Positions 1 through 11,985 of a DNA stretch of 64,000 nt are shown piece after piece (the stretch's first letter is position 1; every line of letters starts with the position of its first letter). A model generated the notes under the pieces. The model worked only from the letters and a program-made list of their open reading frames with translations, was not told where the DNA came from and ran no database searches. The stretch spans positions 66,561,312 to 66,625,311 of the forward strand of contig CM057826.1 in NCBI GenBank assembly GCA_030068075.1. The letters run 5' to 3'. The stretch comes from Paguma larvata. Lineage: Eukaryota > Chordata > Mammalia > Carnivora > Viverridae. The position numbers and the translations under genes were made by a program.

Positions 1-107
1 AAGGCTTAATTTTGTGAAATACTGCTTTCGGATAAAAGTGAAGGATTTGGAGTAATTTGATATAAATTGAAGCAATAGTGATAATTCAGAATATGTCTTT
101 TTTAAAA

Positions 108-318
108 AACAATTTTTAGCATTTAGTTATTTTTGAGAGAGAGAGAGAGAGAGAAACAAGGCACAAGCAGGAGGGGGGCAGAGAAAGAGGGAGACAGAAT
201 CTGAACCAGGCTCTGAGCTTTCAGCGCAGAGCCTAATGTGGGGCTTGAACTCACAAACTGTGAGATCATGACCTGAGCCAAAGTTGGATGCTTAACCGAC
301 TGAGCCACTCAGGCATCC
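108..318 (-). mobile_element. CAN SINE (felid tRNA-Lys type), antisense
   Basis: It reads backwards from a T-rich tail (gttatttttgagagaga) through the GA-rich body to the head gagccactcaggcatcc, the inverse of the tRNA-derived ggctcag head. Near full length and moderately diverged. Confidence 0.9.
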
Positions 319-752
319 ACAGAAGGTATCATTCAAATGAGTGAGTTGAGAGAGATTAAACTTAGGGACATTAATGAACAATTGACAGTCTAGGTTTAGG
401 TTTAGAGAAAAATTCTTGAGCCAGGGTTTTTAGGAGAAATGGAGAAAAAGGAGCTCTTTTGCAGAAGGAATGGAAAATAAAAAGGACTAAACCTGGGGGG
501 TTGTGAGGAGTCAGAGACCTGTGATTTTCAGTTTGAGAGCAGGGAAATACCATTAGATAGAAAAATCAAGAAAGGACTTATCTGTCAGATCATTTTTGCT
601 TTATAACTTTGGAAAAGAAAGATGGAAATCTAAAAATGTTTGGTGCGTTGTTAGTGATTATGAAAGCCAAGTGGCCAGGGCTGAGGATATATAACTAAAA
701 GTTAGCTTCTTAGAGGTGACGGTTATGGATGATGGGTAATAATGATATAGGC

Positions 753-935
753 CAGGGATCTGCAGACTTTTTTTCTAAAGGACCAGATAGTAAATACTTT
801 GGATTTTGCTGACGAAGAGGCAAAATTAAAGGTAAACTTGTAAAAAAAATTTGTAACTCACTGACCATAAAAAATCAGGTAGAAGAGAAGGGCCAAATTT
901 GTCTGAAAGGCTTAGACTACCAGTCTGTGACATAG
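753..935 (+). mobile_element. hAT-type non-autonomous DNA transposon relic (MER58-like)
   Basis: The start cagggatctgcagac and ggaccagatagtaaatact are degraded versions of a common mammalian hAT-Charlie MITE sequence (cagggatcggcaaac, gggccagatagtaaatat). The 3' half is heavily decayed. The subfamily is not asserted. Confidence 0.55.
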
Positions 936-1212
936 GCTTCTTAAATATATTGACTATTGACCATAAGCATGTTTTTTATATTAAAATTTGAAAATATTCT
1001 ATCAATTGTTACATTAAGCAAAAAAAATACAAACTTTTCAGGTGGTGTTTTTCTGGACAGGATCATAAAGTGTTTAAAACACGAGGTTTTTGTTTAAAAT
1101 ATGAGGTTTTTGTTTAAATAAAATTGCTACAAATTAATAAAGAAATCTTAGCATAACTGTTAAAGATGTATCAAAATTGGAGCTGGTAATTTAGCTTTAA
1201 AGTTGAGAGGCT

Positions 1213-1418
1213 AAGGGATGTCTTGGTGGCTCAGTCAGTTAAGCATCTAACTTCAGCTCAGGCTCAGGTCATGATCTCATCAAGCCCCGCTTCGGGTTCT
1301 GTGCTGACAGCTCGGAGCCTGGGGCCTGCTTTGGATTCTGTGTATATCTCTGTCCCTCCTCTGCTCACACTGTCTGTCTCTTTCTCAAAATAAACATTAA
1401 AAAAAAAAAACAAAAAAC
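1213..1418 (+). mobile_element. CAN SINE, sense, first of a three-SINE cluster
   Basis: Head gtcttggtggctcagtcagt, full body, and tail aaaataaacatta with poly(A). It is flanked by near-identical 12-bp target-site duplications agttgagaggct (1201-1212) and agtcgagaggct (1419-1430). Confidence 0.92.
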
Positions 1419-1430
1419 AGTCGAGAGGCT

Positions 1431-1626
1431 GGGGGTGCTGGATGGCTCAGTGGGTTGAGCATCTGACTTCAGCTCAGGTCATGATCTCATGGTTTAGTTC
1501 ATGAGTTGGAGCCCCGCATTGGGCTCCCTGCTGTCTGTGCAGAGCCCACTTTAGATCATCTGTCTCCCTCTCTGCCCCTCCCTGCCTTGCACTCTCTCAA
1601 AAATAAATATACATTAAAACAAAAAA
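1431..1626 (+). mobile_element. CAN SINE, sense, second of the cluster
   Basis: It begins gggggtgctggatggctcag directly after the preceding SINE's target duplication and ends in an A tail (aaataaatatacatta). It is more diverged than the youngest copies in the window. Confidence 0.9.
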
Positions 1627-1645
1627 GAGCTTACCCCTGATGTTT

Positions 1646-1860
1646 TGGGGTGCCTGGGTGACTCAGTTGGTTGAGTGTCCAACTTCGGCTCATGTCATAA
1701 TCTCACGGTTTGTGAGTTCGAGCCCCACATCGAGCTCTATGCTGACAGCCATGAGCCTGCTTAGGATTCTGTGTCTCCCTCTTCTCTCTGCCCCTCCCTC
1801 CTCGTGCTCTGTCTGTCTCTCTCTAAAAAATAAATAAGAAACATTAAAAAAATTTTTTAA
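1646..1860 (+). mobile_element. CAN SINE, sense, third of the cluster
   Basis: Head ggggtgcctgggtgactcag, B-box tgagttcgagccccac, tail aataagaaacattaaaaa. Immediately after its tail, agttgagagg (1864-1873) recurs, a third copy of the flank seen at 1201 and 1419. Confidence 0.9.
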
Positions 1861-3215
1861 TAAAGTTGAGAGGTTTCATAGGCCAGGAAACTTCATTCAA
1901 AAAGTTTTTTTAAAACTATTTTCTATGTTAGATTTTTATACTGGAACAAGTATAGAACTGATTTACTTGATCTTAGATTATTTTTGGGGGTTATAGAAGA
2001 CCGTACAGAATATAAGCAATTGGGCTTTTATCCAACTGAAGGAATGCCTTTTACTTGTTATGCTAGAGCTATGTAACATTCCTTCTCCAGAATGTTTGTG
2101 ACTTGCTCCCCATCATTTACTGACCATTGAAAGTCGATTTTAGTTTTTTACTTCTCACTCCTCAGAGCTTACATTACTGCCATTTTTTCTTAATAGCATC
2201 TTTATCTCCTGGGTTCATCTGTTTATGGAAGGAAGAACTCATTAGACTAGTTAATATATCGATAATGTAACCAATAGTAGTATATCATCATAAAGAAAAG
2301 ATAATTTCTTACTAATTATCACTTTCAGAAATAAACTAAAATTTATTAATTTTTTGTTTCTCAGAACTCAAGGCACCAAGGGGAAATCTTTAAGGGGATC
2401 CTTGACCACAATGGTTGCTATGGTGGGAAGGGTCATTTAAGATTTATTTTCACCATTAATAATATTTTAACCTTTGTAGTACAAGATGACTAGTACTTAA
2501 AGAGTCATTAAATGAAACCAAGTTAACCAAAGTTAAATATAACCAAGTCATTTTCTGAGGTTCTTCATTAACCCTTTATCTTACCCTTCGGTTCCTTATC
2601 TAAATGTTCTCTTGGATTGAAATTTATTTTGTGTTCAAAGTCTTACCAAAGGACTTTAGTATGGATTTGTCTGTGCTGCTTTTTATGAATTTAAATCTCC
2701 TTTTGTTTTAAAATCTTTTGTAAAAATGGAGGAGAAAATAGTTAAGCTTTTAAAACAAGGTAATAGTAGAAACTTACTCATAGAGGAGAGATAGGTCTCC
2801 CGTTGTCAGTCTGTAATTAGAAAGTTGTTTTAGTCAGGTCAGATGAGTAGTAAATCCATTATTATTTATTCCAGATAGCATTTAATATATGATTGCCAAA
2901 TTATATTTAAATTTTTATTTAGAAATATGTCTAAAAAATGAAGAACCTATATCTGAGCAACATGGAATTATTTACTTTAGTGAGGAAAACCATAAATTGA
3001 TGATTCAGTAACTTGCCATATTCTATATTCATTTGAAAAAGTTACATTCTGCTGAATATATTTATTTCTGTATTTATTTTTAAAGTATTTTTTAATTTGA
3101 ATTAGCACCTGATGAATCATGTGTGGCATCAGGCATCTGCTCGATACCATGATGTCCCCAAATGGTAAGTGCATACATAATGACGGTTTATTTCCTTTCT
3201 GTTCTGAATTTGCAG

Positions 3216-3398
3216 TTCAGAATGCAGTGATGGAGAGTGGTCTGCTTCTTTGCCTCATCGATTTTCTGGTACTGAAAAAGATCAGTCGTCAAGTGATGAA
3301 AGCTGGGAGACTTTGCCAGGAAAAGATGAGAATGAACCTGAACTACAGAGTGATAGCAGTGGTCCTGAAGAAAACCAAGAATTATCTCTACAGGAAGG
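3216..3398 (+). CDS. PJA2: PJA2 coding exon: acidic Ser/Asp/Glu-rich linker
   Basis: 183 nt. The acceptor is tttgcag ending at 3215 and the donor is gg|gtacgt at 3399. The exon enters with one base of a split codon, carries 60 codons (from SECSDGEW to LSLQE) and leaves with GG, which completes a Gly codon in the next exon. The peptide is rich in Ser, Glu and Asp ([19 protein letters not shown] is typical) and looks disordered, with no domain. It matches the praja2 linker upstream of the RING. A second AG lies 5 nt downstream (3219-3220). I prefer the first because the T-TCA-GAA it retains encodes the Ser-Ser-Glu-Cys run remembered from human praja2. The donor gtacgt is weaker than consensus. 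Confidence 0.93.
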
Positions 3399-3532
3399 GT
3401 ACGTTTGGTTAAACAGTGAGGTTTATTTATATGCATCATTTCCACATGTTGGGTATGCTGTTAATCGCGTGTACAAGCTCTATGTAGGACCAGTAGTCCT
3501 ACTGATTTTTTTCATTATGCTTTTGGTGTTTT

Positions 3533-3711
3533 GTTTGTAATGTTTGTTTTTTTAATGTTTATTTAGTTTTGAGAAAGAGAGAGAGTGTAGCAGGGGAAGG
3601 GCAGAGAGAAAGGGAGACCCAGAATCTGATGCAGGCTCCAGGCTCTGACCTGTCAGCACAGAGCCTGTTTTGGGGCTCAAACCGACAAACCGTGAGATCA
3701 GTGCTCCCCAG
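3533..3711 (-). mobile_element. CAN SINE, antisense, head truncated
   Basis: A T-rich tail (ttttttaatgtttatttag), the GA-rich body and the B-box region (accgtgagatca) are present, but the tRNA A-box head is missing. A perfect 15-bp target-site duplication tgcttttggtgtttt flanks it (3518-3532 and 3712-3726). It lies about 135 bp after the donor of a PJA2 coding exon. Confidence 0.9.
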
Positions 3712-4043
3712 TGCTTTTGGTGTTTTACAGAGAACAATTAAATTGAAAATTTTAGTAATTTAATTATCTTCTGTTGAGATACAGTATATGTTTCTATTTT
3801 GCTTTAAAGAAAATTGGGACATTTAAAAGATTGTTTTGGTTGACTTTCGAGCTACCATTGCTATATAGTAGAGAAAGGGCAGCCTCAAGATGGAAATCAG
3901 TGATTTATTCTGAAAAATGGAGAAAGTTACAAATTTTGAAGTTTTAATATTTCTATCTAATCGCATCAGTTGATATTTCTGAAATCAGTGATTGATGGTA
4001 AACACCTTTGTCTTTTCTTAGCTTTAATGGAAATGCTCTAGTA

Positions 4044-4262
4044 CAGGGGTTGTCAGACTTACCCTGTGAAGGGCTAGATGGTAAGTGTTTTCAGTTTGTA
4101 GGCCAATCTCTATTGCAGCTACTCACCTCTAGTGTTGTAGTGTAGAAGTAGTCATAGACAGTGTGTAAATGAATGAGTGTGGCTGTCTTCCAACAAAATT
4201 TTATTTATAAAAACAGGTGGCAGGCTGGAAATAACCCATGGGCTTGTAGTTCACAACCCTTG
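4044..4262 (+). mobile_element. hAT-type MITE (MER58-like), near full length
   Basis: It starts caggggttgtcagact and contains gggctagatggtaagtgttt, gaatgagtgtggctgt and attttatttataaaaacagg. It ends at ttcacaacccttg, giving about 219 bp with decayed terminal inverted repeats. This is the same family as the copy at 753. Confidence 0.7.
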
Positions 4263-5162
4263 CTCTAATATTTCCCAAGTAAGAATGATTCTGGCTTTTA
4301 GGTTGATTTTATACACATACACACACACACCCAATTTTTTTTTCTAAATCACACTAAGGAAGTATCCCTGTTTTTATTTTATAGGTTTCTAGCAAGAATG
4401 TTTGTTAAATTTTATTAAAGTGTTTTTAGTGTCAGTGGAAATGATCATAGTGATTTTTCACCTTTGACCTAATGATCATGAGGAATTATTTTATTACTAG
4501 ATTACCTAATAGTCAGTTACCCTTACTTCTTGACATAAACATGATCATATAGTCATGAAACATTTGAATGAGCTTCTGGATTCTGCTTGCTAATGTTTGA
4601 CATAGGATTTTTATGTTGAGATGCATTAAGTGCAAATTGTCTCATTTTTTTGTCTCAAAAACAGTTGAATACTTGCTTTCCTAAAACAATGTGTGTGCTT
4701 TTTTTTAACCCTTGGATGTTTAGCTTCTTTATTCCTTTAAAGGTTGTTTAAATATTTAAACAGCTTATTCTTTTAAAAGTTGATGGTATTGTGAAACCTT
4801 GGCTTTGTGTTTTTTTTAGGTAGTATGTGTTTGTTAATTTAAATGGTTTTTTTCTGATAATTGGTTGGTTCTAATTTTTAGTCTCTCATGGAATCTATTT
4901 TGGTAAATATGTTTTCTTAACTCTTTGAACTTAGACTAACATTAAAATTTGTACTTCTCAAAGGTATAAATTTCCAGCTTGAAATTAATTTTGTAAGAAA
5001 TAAAATATGTTATGAAATCTGTAAAGAAAGTTTACAAACATAATTGATTTTGACAATGATTCAAATGGTGTTTATTTTTCTCTCCTGATTTTATGTTTGA
5101 TCTTCTTGAATCACTATTAGTTTACTAACTATTAGTAAATTTTTCATATGTAATTTGTGATA

Positions 5163-6060
5163 GTAATTATTCATTCAACAAATATTTATTGAGCATTTAA
5201 TATGTACCAGGCCTTGTGCTGGATCCTGTGATTATATCCATGAGCAAGACAAACTAAGATTCCCTCCTGAAACTCACAGTGTGGTGGGAGAGGCAGATAT
5301 TAAACAAAATACAGAGGTCCTAAACTATAAACTACAATGCTTATAGTAAAGGAAAGCAAACACTCGTGTCATAGAAGGTAACTAGTAGGGCCTACATTAA
5401 TTAGAGTGGCCAGGGGCTACTTGACTTACAAATTGACTTTTGAGCTGGGATCTAAAAGACGAGAATTAGTGGTTGAGGAAGAGCTTCATAGTCAGAAGGA
5501 AAGGTAAGAGCAGAGGTATTGAAAATGAAAAGGCTTGCCATGTATGATGGTAGTGGGGCTGAAGTGAATGAGTGAAAAAAAGAGTTGACATGAGATGTGG
5601 TGTGCAGGTACCAAACTATGCAGGATAGATGGCCTCTCGATTTATTCATAGAGCAGGGAGATTTTAAGTGAAGAGTTAATTGACACACATTTATAAAAGA
5701 CCACTCTATTTACTTTGTGGAGATTGAAGTACAGAAGAGTGGAGGGAGGAGGGTTGGACTAGGGTATTGGACTGGGGGATGGTAGTGAGGTTTAAAAAAG
5801 TAAACAAGTTTGAGCATATTTTTGAGTGATAAATAATGGGGTAGATTGTGTGTGAGATGAGAGAGAGTGAGGAATCAGTTATGGCAGGGTTTTTTGGTTT
5901 GAGCTTTGAGAAGTTATTACTGTATTGACTGAGATGGAAAGGTGTGGGGAGAGGAATGGGAAGCAAAAACTTTCTTGGGGAAGTTTTAAGTGCCAGTTAG
6001 ACATACAGTGTAGATGGTAAGTAGACACTTGGATATTTAACTTCTAAGTTTAAAGGATCC
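5163..6060. repeat. Ancient mammalian interspersed repeat (family not assigned)
   Basis: It opens with ttcaacaaatatttattgag and continues through tgtaccaggccttgtgctgg, tcacagtgtggtgggagagg and agttagacatacagtgtag. This is the course of a well-known dispersed sequence in mammalian genomes. Related stretches occur near 13.0, 14.2, 19.0 and 58.5 kb. I could not decide between old L1M/L2-class labels. Confidence 0.6.
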
Positions 6061-6224
6061 TGGGTTGTAGTTAGATATAGATACAGATATATATATATAT
6101 GTATGTATATATAGATTGAGATGGAGATACAGAGATCTATATATGATGTGGAAGTCATCAACTGCTTGCTTTGATATCCTATAATAATGAAGCCTGATAA
6201 TTCGTTTAAAAAAAATCAAAGTTA

Positions 6225-6357
6225 TGGCGCCTGGGTGGCTCAGTCATTTGAGTGTCTAACACTTGGTTTCTACTCAAGTCATGATCTCAAGGTTTGAGAG
6301 ACTGAGCCACTTGTTGGGCTCTACACTGACAGTACCTCAGTATATAGCCTGCTTGGG

Positions 6358-6404
<47 letters not shown>

Positions 6405-6475
6405 CCCTTTCTCTCTGCTCCTCCCCTGCTCTTTCTCTCTTTCTCTCAAAATAAATAAACTTAAAAAAAAAAAAA
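6225..6475 (+). mobile_element. CAN SINE, sense, with expanded (CT)n
   Basis: Head tggcgcctgggtggctcag. The usual pyrimidine-rich body is expanded into an uninterrupted (CT)n at about 6361-6397, followed by a further CT-rich stretch and an A tail (ataaataaactta, then about 13 A). The microsatellite probably varies between individuals. Confidence 0.93.
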
Positions 6476-6689
6476 GGTAAAAATGAGGGGACAGAACTAA
6501 ACACTGGACAGCAGTGGTATTTAAGTTGAAAGGGGGAACATCAAAGTTGAGTTGTATTGTTTGGGAGAGGATTCAAAACTACCTTTGACCTAAGAATATA
6601 GAGTATATGTACTGGAGACCTGTAGAGGAGGAAAAAAGGGATTAAGACATGAAAAAAGAATTTTTGCAGTCAGTCCAAATAAGTGTAAA

Positions 6690-9600
6690 GAAAGGGAAAA
6701 ACTCATTTTAAAAAAAGAGAGGACAAAAAAAGAAAAGATGGGTGAAAGTAATATGGAACAAGTTCTGTAATAAATATAAATTGCCTAATCTCCTCTTGTA
6801 AAAGTCAAAGCTTCAAATCAGTTGGAATTTTAAGTTAAATGTGTTTTACAAAAGATACACTTAAAGCATAGGTATACAGATAGACTGAAAGTAAAAGGAT
6901 AAACAGTGATATTTCAAGCAAATGCTAACTAAACTAAAATGGAGCAGTTACATTAACATTAGCAAAGTAGATTTCATTATTGGGTAGAATGAGGGGTCAG
7001 TATGTACTAAGTCCTCAAAATATGTAAGTCAAATGTAACCAAATTAGAGAATATTGACAAATTTCCTGTATATTGAGAAACTTTTTAATACTTTTCTCAA
7101 TTACCTATAATTCATGAAAATAAGAACTTCATCTGTCTTTAGCAGATTTGAACAACTGATTTAACCCTGGTTTAATGAACAGTTCACCTTGTGGAATACA
7201 CAAACACACAAAAACTGAGCATGGACTAGGCTACAAAGCACAAGTTAACACATTTCAAATTAATATCCTATGAACTAACAAAAATATAAAAAATTTTAAA
7301 ATCCATGCATTTTAAATTATTCATCCTTCTAAATTACCAGTAAAATAAAAAAGAAATTACAGTTGAAGTCTAAAATACTCACAACTTAACTGGTTTGGAG
7401 AATACCACCAATCAGAATTTGACAGATTGGAGTGAATTTGGTAAAGAGAAATTTACCTTTATAAATACTTACGTTAGAAAAGAAGAAAACTTGAAAATGG
7501 TGGAGCTATGCACTTAACTTAAAATAGAAAAGGAACATTAAAATAAAGAAAATAAGGAAATACTAATTAGAATTAGGAAAGATAAGAGCAAAACTCAATA
7601 AATTATAAAACAGGATAGAGAGGATCAAAGAAATCAGAAGGTGATACTTTGAAAAGATTAACAAAAGTGGACAATCCTTTGGATAGTGAACAAGAAAATA
7701 AAAACAAGGTACAAATAGTTAATACCCACAGCCACAAGTACATTAAAGATTGGATAGACTTTTTTAAAAAGAGTACTGTGAACTTTATATCAGTAAACTT
7801 GAAAACTTAGAAGAAATTGAGAAATTTTTAGAAAAACAGAATTCACCAAAAACTTGTAGGAAGAGTGAATAATGTTATAAGTACTACAGATACGTAATTA
7901 GTAGTTTAAAATCTTACTGTGGAGAAAACACCTACTCCAGATGGTTTTAGAGCCAGATTCTCTTAAGCTAAACTTTCAAGGATCCACTCTTCAAGATAAT
8001 AGAAAAAGAAGTATTTCTCCAAATCATTCTAAAAAGGCCCGTATAGCCCTAATACCAAAAGAGTATGTAAAGAAAATTATAAACCTATGTCATTCATTAA
8101 AATACATGTCAACATCTCAAACAGAATTATTGGAAATCTGAATTGGTAAGTATATTTTTTAAAGATAAAACTCAATTATCAATCTGAGTTTATTCCAGAA
8201 ATGCAAAGGTGATTTAATGTAGAATATCTGTAAATGTTACTCACCACATTAGCAGAATACAGGAGAAAATTCATAGGATAAATTTTGTAGATACAGGAAA
8301 AAAATCACTTAGTAATGTTCAATACCTCATTGTGATAAAAACTCAGAAACTAAGATCAGAACAGTTGACCTGATAAAAGGTATCTACCAAAATAAATAAA
8401 TAAGTGGATATCATTTTCAGTAATGAAGCATTAACTGTGCCCCCCCCAAAAAAAAAAAATTCAGGAGCAAGACAAGGGTGTTCATAGCACCATTTCATTA
8501 GCTGTTGTCATGAAGGTCATGATGGGCATGGCATGATGGGAAAATAATAAAAGACAAAAAGATTTAAAAATAAGAGGAACTGAAAATGAAAAGAAATTCT
8601 ATAAATAGAATACAAAGTGTTAATGTGCAGGATGTAAAGAATTCCTAGAAATCAGGAAGAAAGACTGAAAGTCTAATTGCAAAATGTTCAAAACATTGCG
8701 TAGATAATTCACTGAAGAGGAAATATTAATGGTGAGTAGAAAGGTCAAAAAATACTTAGATCATTAGTAATCAGGGGAGTGTAAATTAAGATCACAAGGA
8801 GGTAGCATTTCTTACCTACCCATTAGATGAACAAACCTTAGGAAATTTAACAATATTGGATGTTTTGTAGGATATGAATGCTTGTCGAGATGTGAAGTAG
8901 GTCAAATTCACTGAAATTATATAATAATTTTAACATTTTACATGGTAGACTATCAGTGATTCCACTTCTAGGTATATACTCTGGAGAAACTTCCCCATAT
9001 GGCCCAGGAGTTGTGTATAAGAATGTTCATTGCAGGGGCGCCTGGGTGGCTCAGTCGGTTGAGCGTCCGACTTCGGCTCAGGTCATGATCTCACAGTCTG
9101 TGAGTTCGAGCCCCGCGTCGGGCTCTGTGCTGACAGCTCGGAGCCTGGAGCCTGCTTCACATTCTGTGCTTCCCCCTCTCTCTGCCCCTCCCCCACTCAT
9201 GCTCTCTCTCTGTCTCAAAAATAAATAAACATTTAAAAAAAAAAAAAAAAAAAAAAGAATGTTCATTGCAGTATTTTTCATGCAAGCTATGAACTAGGTA
9301 TTACCCGAAAATTAATAGGAGAAAAGTTAGTGGTGTATTCATAGAGGGAGAGTTAAACAGCAGTGGGGATGCATGAGCCCCACTTACATGCAAAACATGG
9401 ATGAATCTTAAGAGGTACAACGTTGAATGAAAACAACCATTTCTGGAAAAATAATGTGTGTAATCTTTGTTTCACAAAGTTTAAAAACAAACAGAAGTTA
9501 AATATCTTGTTTAAGTATATAAAACTAGTGAAAATCTTTCAAAAAACAATGGAATGACAAGGGCTTCCAGATGGTACTCCAAGCCAAAGGGATAGAGTAG

Positions 9601-9735
9601 GTGTGGGGCACAAGGTATATGCTAGTCAGGGATAATATTCTAGTTCCTGGTTTGGTGGTGGGTTTATGGATATTCAATATAATATACTTTGTAACTTAAA
9701 TAAATTGTGTATATTTTTCATTTGGGGAAAAAAAA
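6690..9735 (+). mobile_element. Old LINE-1 remnant (L1M class), sense, interrupted by a SINE
   Basis: Decayed ORF2 is seen in fragments. At 7941-8141 the translation includes SKKARIALIPKE, which resembles the L1 reverse-transcriptase stretch around ALIPK. At 8956 IPLLGIYSGE resembles the ORF2 C-terminal IPLLGIY motif. Many stops and gaps mark it as long dead. The 5' boundary is vague; the 3' end is near the A-rich stretch at 9725. A young SINE at 9036-9254 splits it. Confidence 0.65.
9036..9254 (+). mobile_element. Young, near-consensus felid CAN SINE with perfect TSD
   Basis: The head gggcgcctgggtggctcagt, the B-box gtgagttcgagccccgcgtc (CpGs intact), the body and an uninterrupted A tail of about 20 are all present. 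A perfect 17-bp target-site duplication, aagaatgttcattgcag, lies at 9019-9035 and 9255-9271. Low divergence and retained CpGs mark it as one of the most recent insertions in the window. Confidence 0.97.
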
Positions 9736-10546
9736 GGAATTAAAAAATGAAGGGAATTGAAGGTGAGAGAGTAAAGACATCTACCATACCTAACTCTTTA
9801 CAAAAGGAAGGATGTTGTCTTCGCTAAACTGGATGTGTAATTGTTTGCTTAATAGAATGTTCCAAAAGAGAATAACTGACTAATAATTACAGGAAAGATA
9901 AAGTGAAGTTCTTGAGAAGATAAGGATTAGGATCCATATCTCAGACAGATGGCCTTTAGGAGATGAGACTTCCAGTGTAATTAGTGGGAAGGTAGAAGGT
10001 GGTACAAGTGTAAGTAAATCTGTAGGTTCGCTGTTGGGAAGAAAAGAGGAGTCTCTGGTGACTTGAGTGTCCTCATTGTTACTAGATACTCAGGATGGGA
10101 AGGATAGGAAGATTGTGAACTTGAAGAAAAGGAAAAAAGGTTGGAAATAGGCTTTCAGAGAGGTAGACAACAAACTTACTTGGTAAACATTGAATAATTG
10201 CTGGACAAGACTGAATGTCCATTTAAATTTTGTGTTTTTGAATTTAAATTAGTACTTCATACGTGTGTTTTTTTCTTTAAGTTTTTCCCACTATTTTAGT
10301 GACTTCATAAACTCTTTATGTAAATACTCTTAAAACTTTTTAATAAAAATTTAATAAATAGTTTGTCTTTCCAGTTAACACTGAATTTATTCTAATAAAG
10401 AAACAATTCTTCAAGTTAGGTGCTGGGGTTCCATCTTTGTGACTGGATGACATGGAACCAGGGTACCATTGATTTTATAAGCTGTCATTCCCTTTGAGGC
10501 TTTTTTGACTCTTGATTCAAATTTCAGTTACTTTCCTTTCTACTTT

Positions 10547-10740
10547 TTATTATTATTATTATTACTTTGTGTTTATTTATTTATTTTGAGGATGGGTAGA
10601 GGCAGAGAGAGGGAGACAGAATCCCAAGCAGGCTCTGTGCTGTCAGCACAGCACCTGGTGTGAGGCTGGAACTCGGGAACTGTGAGATCATGACCTGAGC
10701 CGAAGTCAGATGCTTAACTGACTGAGCCACCCAAGTGCCC
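10547..10740 (-). mobile_element. CAN SINE, antisense, with TSD
   Basis: A (ATT)n/TTTA tail, a GA-rich body and the inverse head gagccacccaagtgccc. A 13-bp duplication, tcctttctacttt, flanks it at 10534-10546 and 10741-10753. Confidence 0.93.
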
Positions 10741-10753
10741 TCCTTTCTACTTT

Positions 10754-11985
10754 ACCTCCAAGATAGGGATTTAAAATCTTAAAAATTTGCTGTACAATTA
10801 GAATTATTAAAAATGAGGTTATACCTAAAGCTTAGCAATTTCTTACATGTGTCTTGAATTATAAAATGAAAACTTGTTAATTAAATACCAGTTAATTAGG
10901 AATCTCGTTATGCTGTCCAGGACTTGTATGAAATTTCTTAGAATATAGCTAGATGATTTTATGAAAACCTCAGTTCTTTAAAATGCTGGCATTAACCTAA
11001 GTGTCTAAACTTTTGTGCTGCAAATAATGGATACTCAAATTGCTTATCATTTAGCTAAAGGAAATGACTCAGATTTGTAAAGTCAGAGTAGTTAGTTTTG
11101 GCACAGGTTTTATGTGATTTGTCTGCCTTTCATTTTCTTCATTTCACAGAAAGTTTTATGATGTATGGTCATATGATAGCATATTCTAAAATTTTTAATG
11201 AAAATTTCTTTAAAATATTCCATGTTAACTTATTAATATAGTTTGATAATTTTAATATTGCTATTCACATATTATTAAATTTTGTTTCTATTATTGAGGA
11301 ATAGGGATCTTTAATCATATATCATAAGGGGAACATCAGTCTGTTTATCTGAAGCTTTGAGTTAACAGTGTAGCCTGTAGTCAGGAGATTAAACGATGCT
11401 GATGGCTTTGTAAGATTTTCACCTACTGGGAGTAGGTTGTGGGCATAAGTTAAGAAGCATTTTCAGTTTCCTCTCAGGGCGGCAGCATTCATTTCCTCCA
11501 GGAGTGCTGAAAGTGCTCAGAAGGAAAAAACAATGGGGCAATTTCCCTTCCCAGTTGAAATACTTGTGACTTTAGTGGTGGTTGCGGTAGGCAGAGGCTT
11601 CCACATCTTCCATCTACTGGAATGTTTTTTTGGAATTGACCATTTGGAGACATGATTAGATCATATGCCTTTTTAAGTCTCATAAATTACTGCATAGCAT
11701 GATAATGGCATCTTGTTAGTATTTGAATTACCAAAATGATTCAGAAAGGGCATTGAAGGTCTAAATTTTTGTGAATGTGTTACTATACATGGTATGTCTG
11801 GTGTATGTGTAAATGTGTACATATAAGGAGATAGAAAGAAGACTGAGTTCTATTGCTTTAAATATTTTCAAGGTTTTTGAAGCATTTAAATGTACATTAT
11901 ATTCTGACATTCCCATGGGGATATTTGTTTCTTTGGTTAGCTACATAAAATAAGAGTCTTTTGACCCTATTTTTCAGAATCTTTT
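10754..11985 (+). other. PJA2 intron, no recognised feature
   Basis: AT-rich intronic sequence. I see no repeat, exon or regulatory signal I can support. The minus-strand ORF at 11489-11683 has no recognisable similarity. Confidence 0.6.

Noticed and set aside
3106..3164. Exon-like segment with acceptor gaattag and donor atg|gtaagt just before the first PJA2 exon
   Set aside because: The intron left before the exon at 3216 would be only 51 nt, below usual mammalian minimum. In the incoming phase it hits TGA at once, and it has no counterpart in praja2 as I remember it.
9036..9110. tRNA-like A and B boxes
   Set aside because: These are the tRNA-Lys-derived head of the SINE, repeated in every copy. 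They do not form a complete tRNA cloverleaf with an anticodon arm.
8956..9228. 90-aa plus-strand ORF
   Set aside because: A chimera of dead L1 ORF2 and a SINE body, joined by chance by the insertion.
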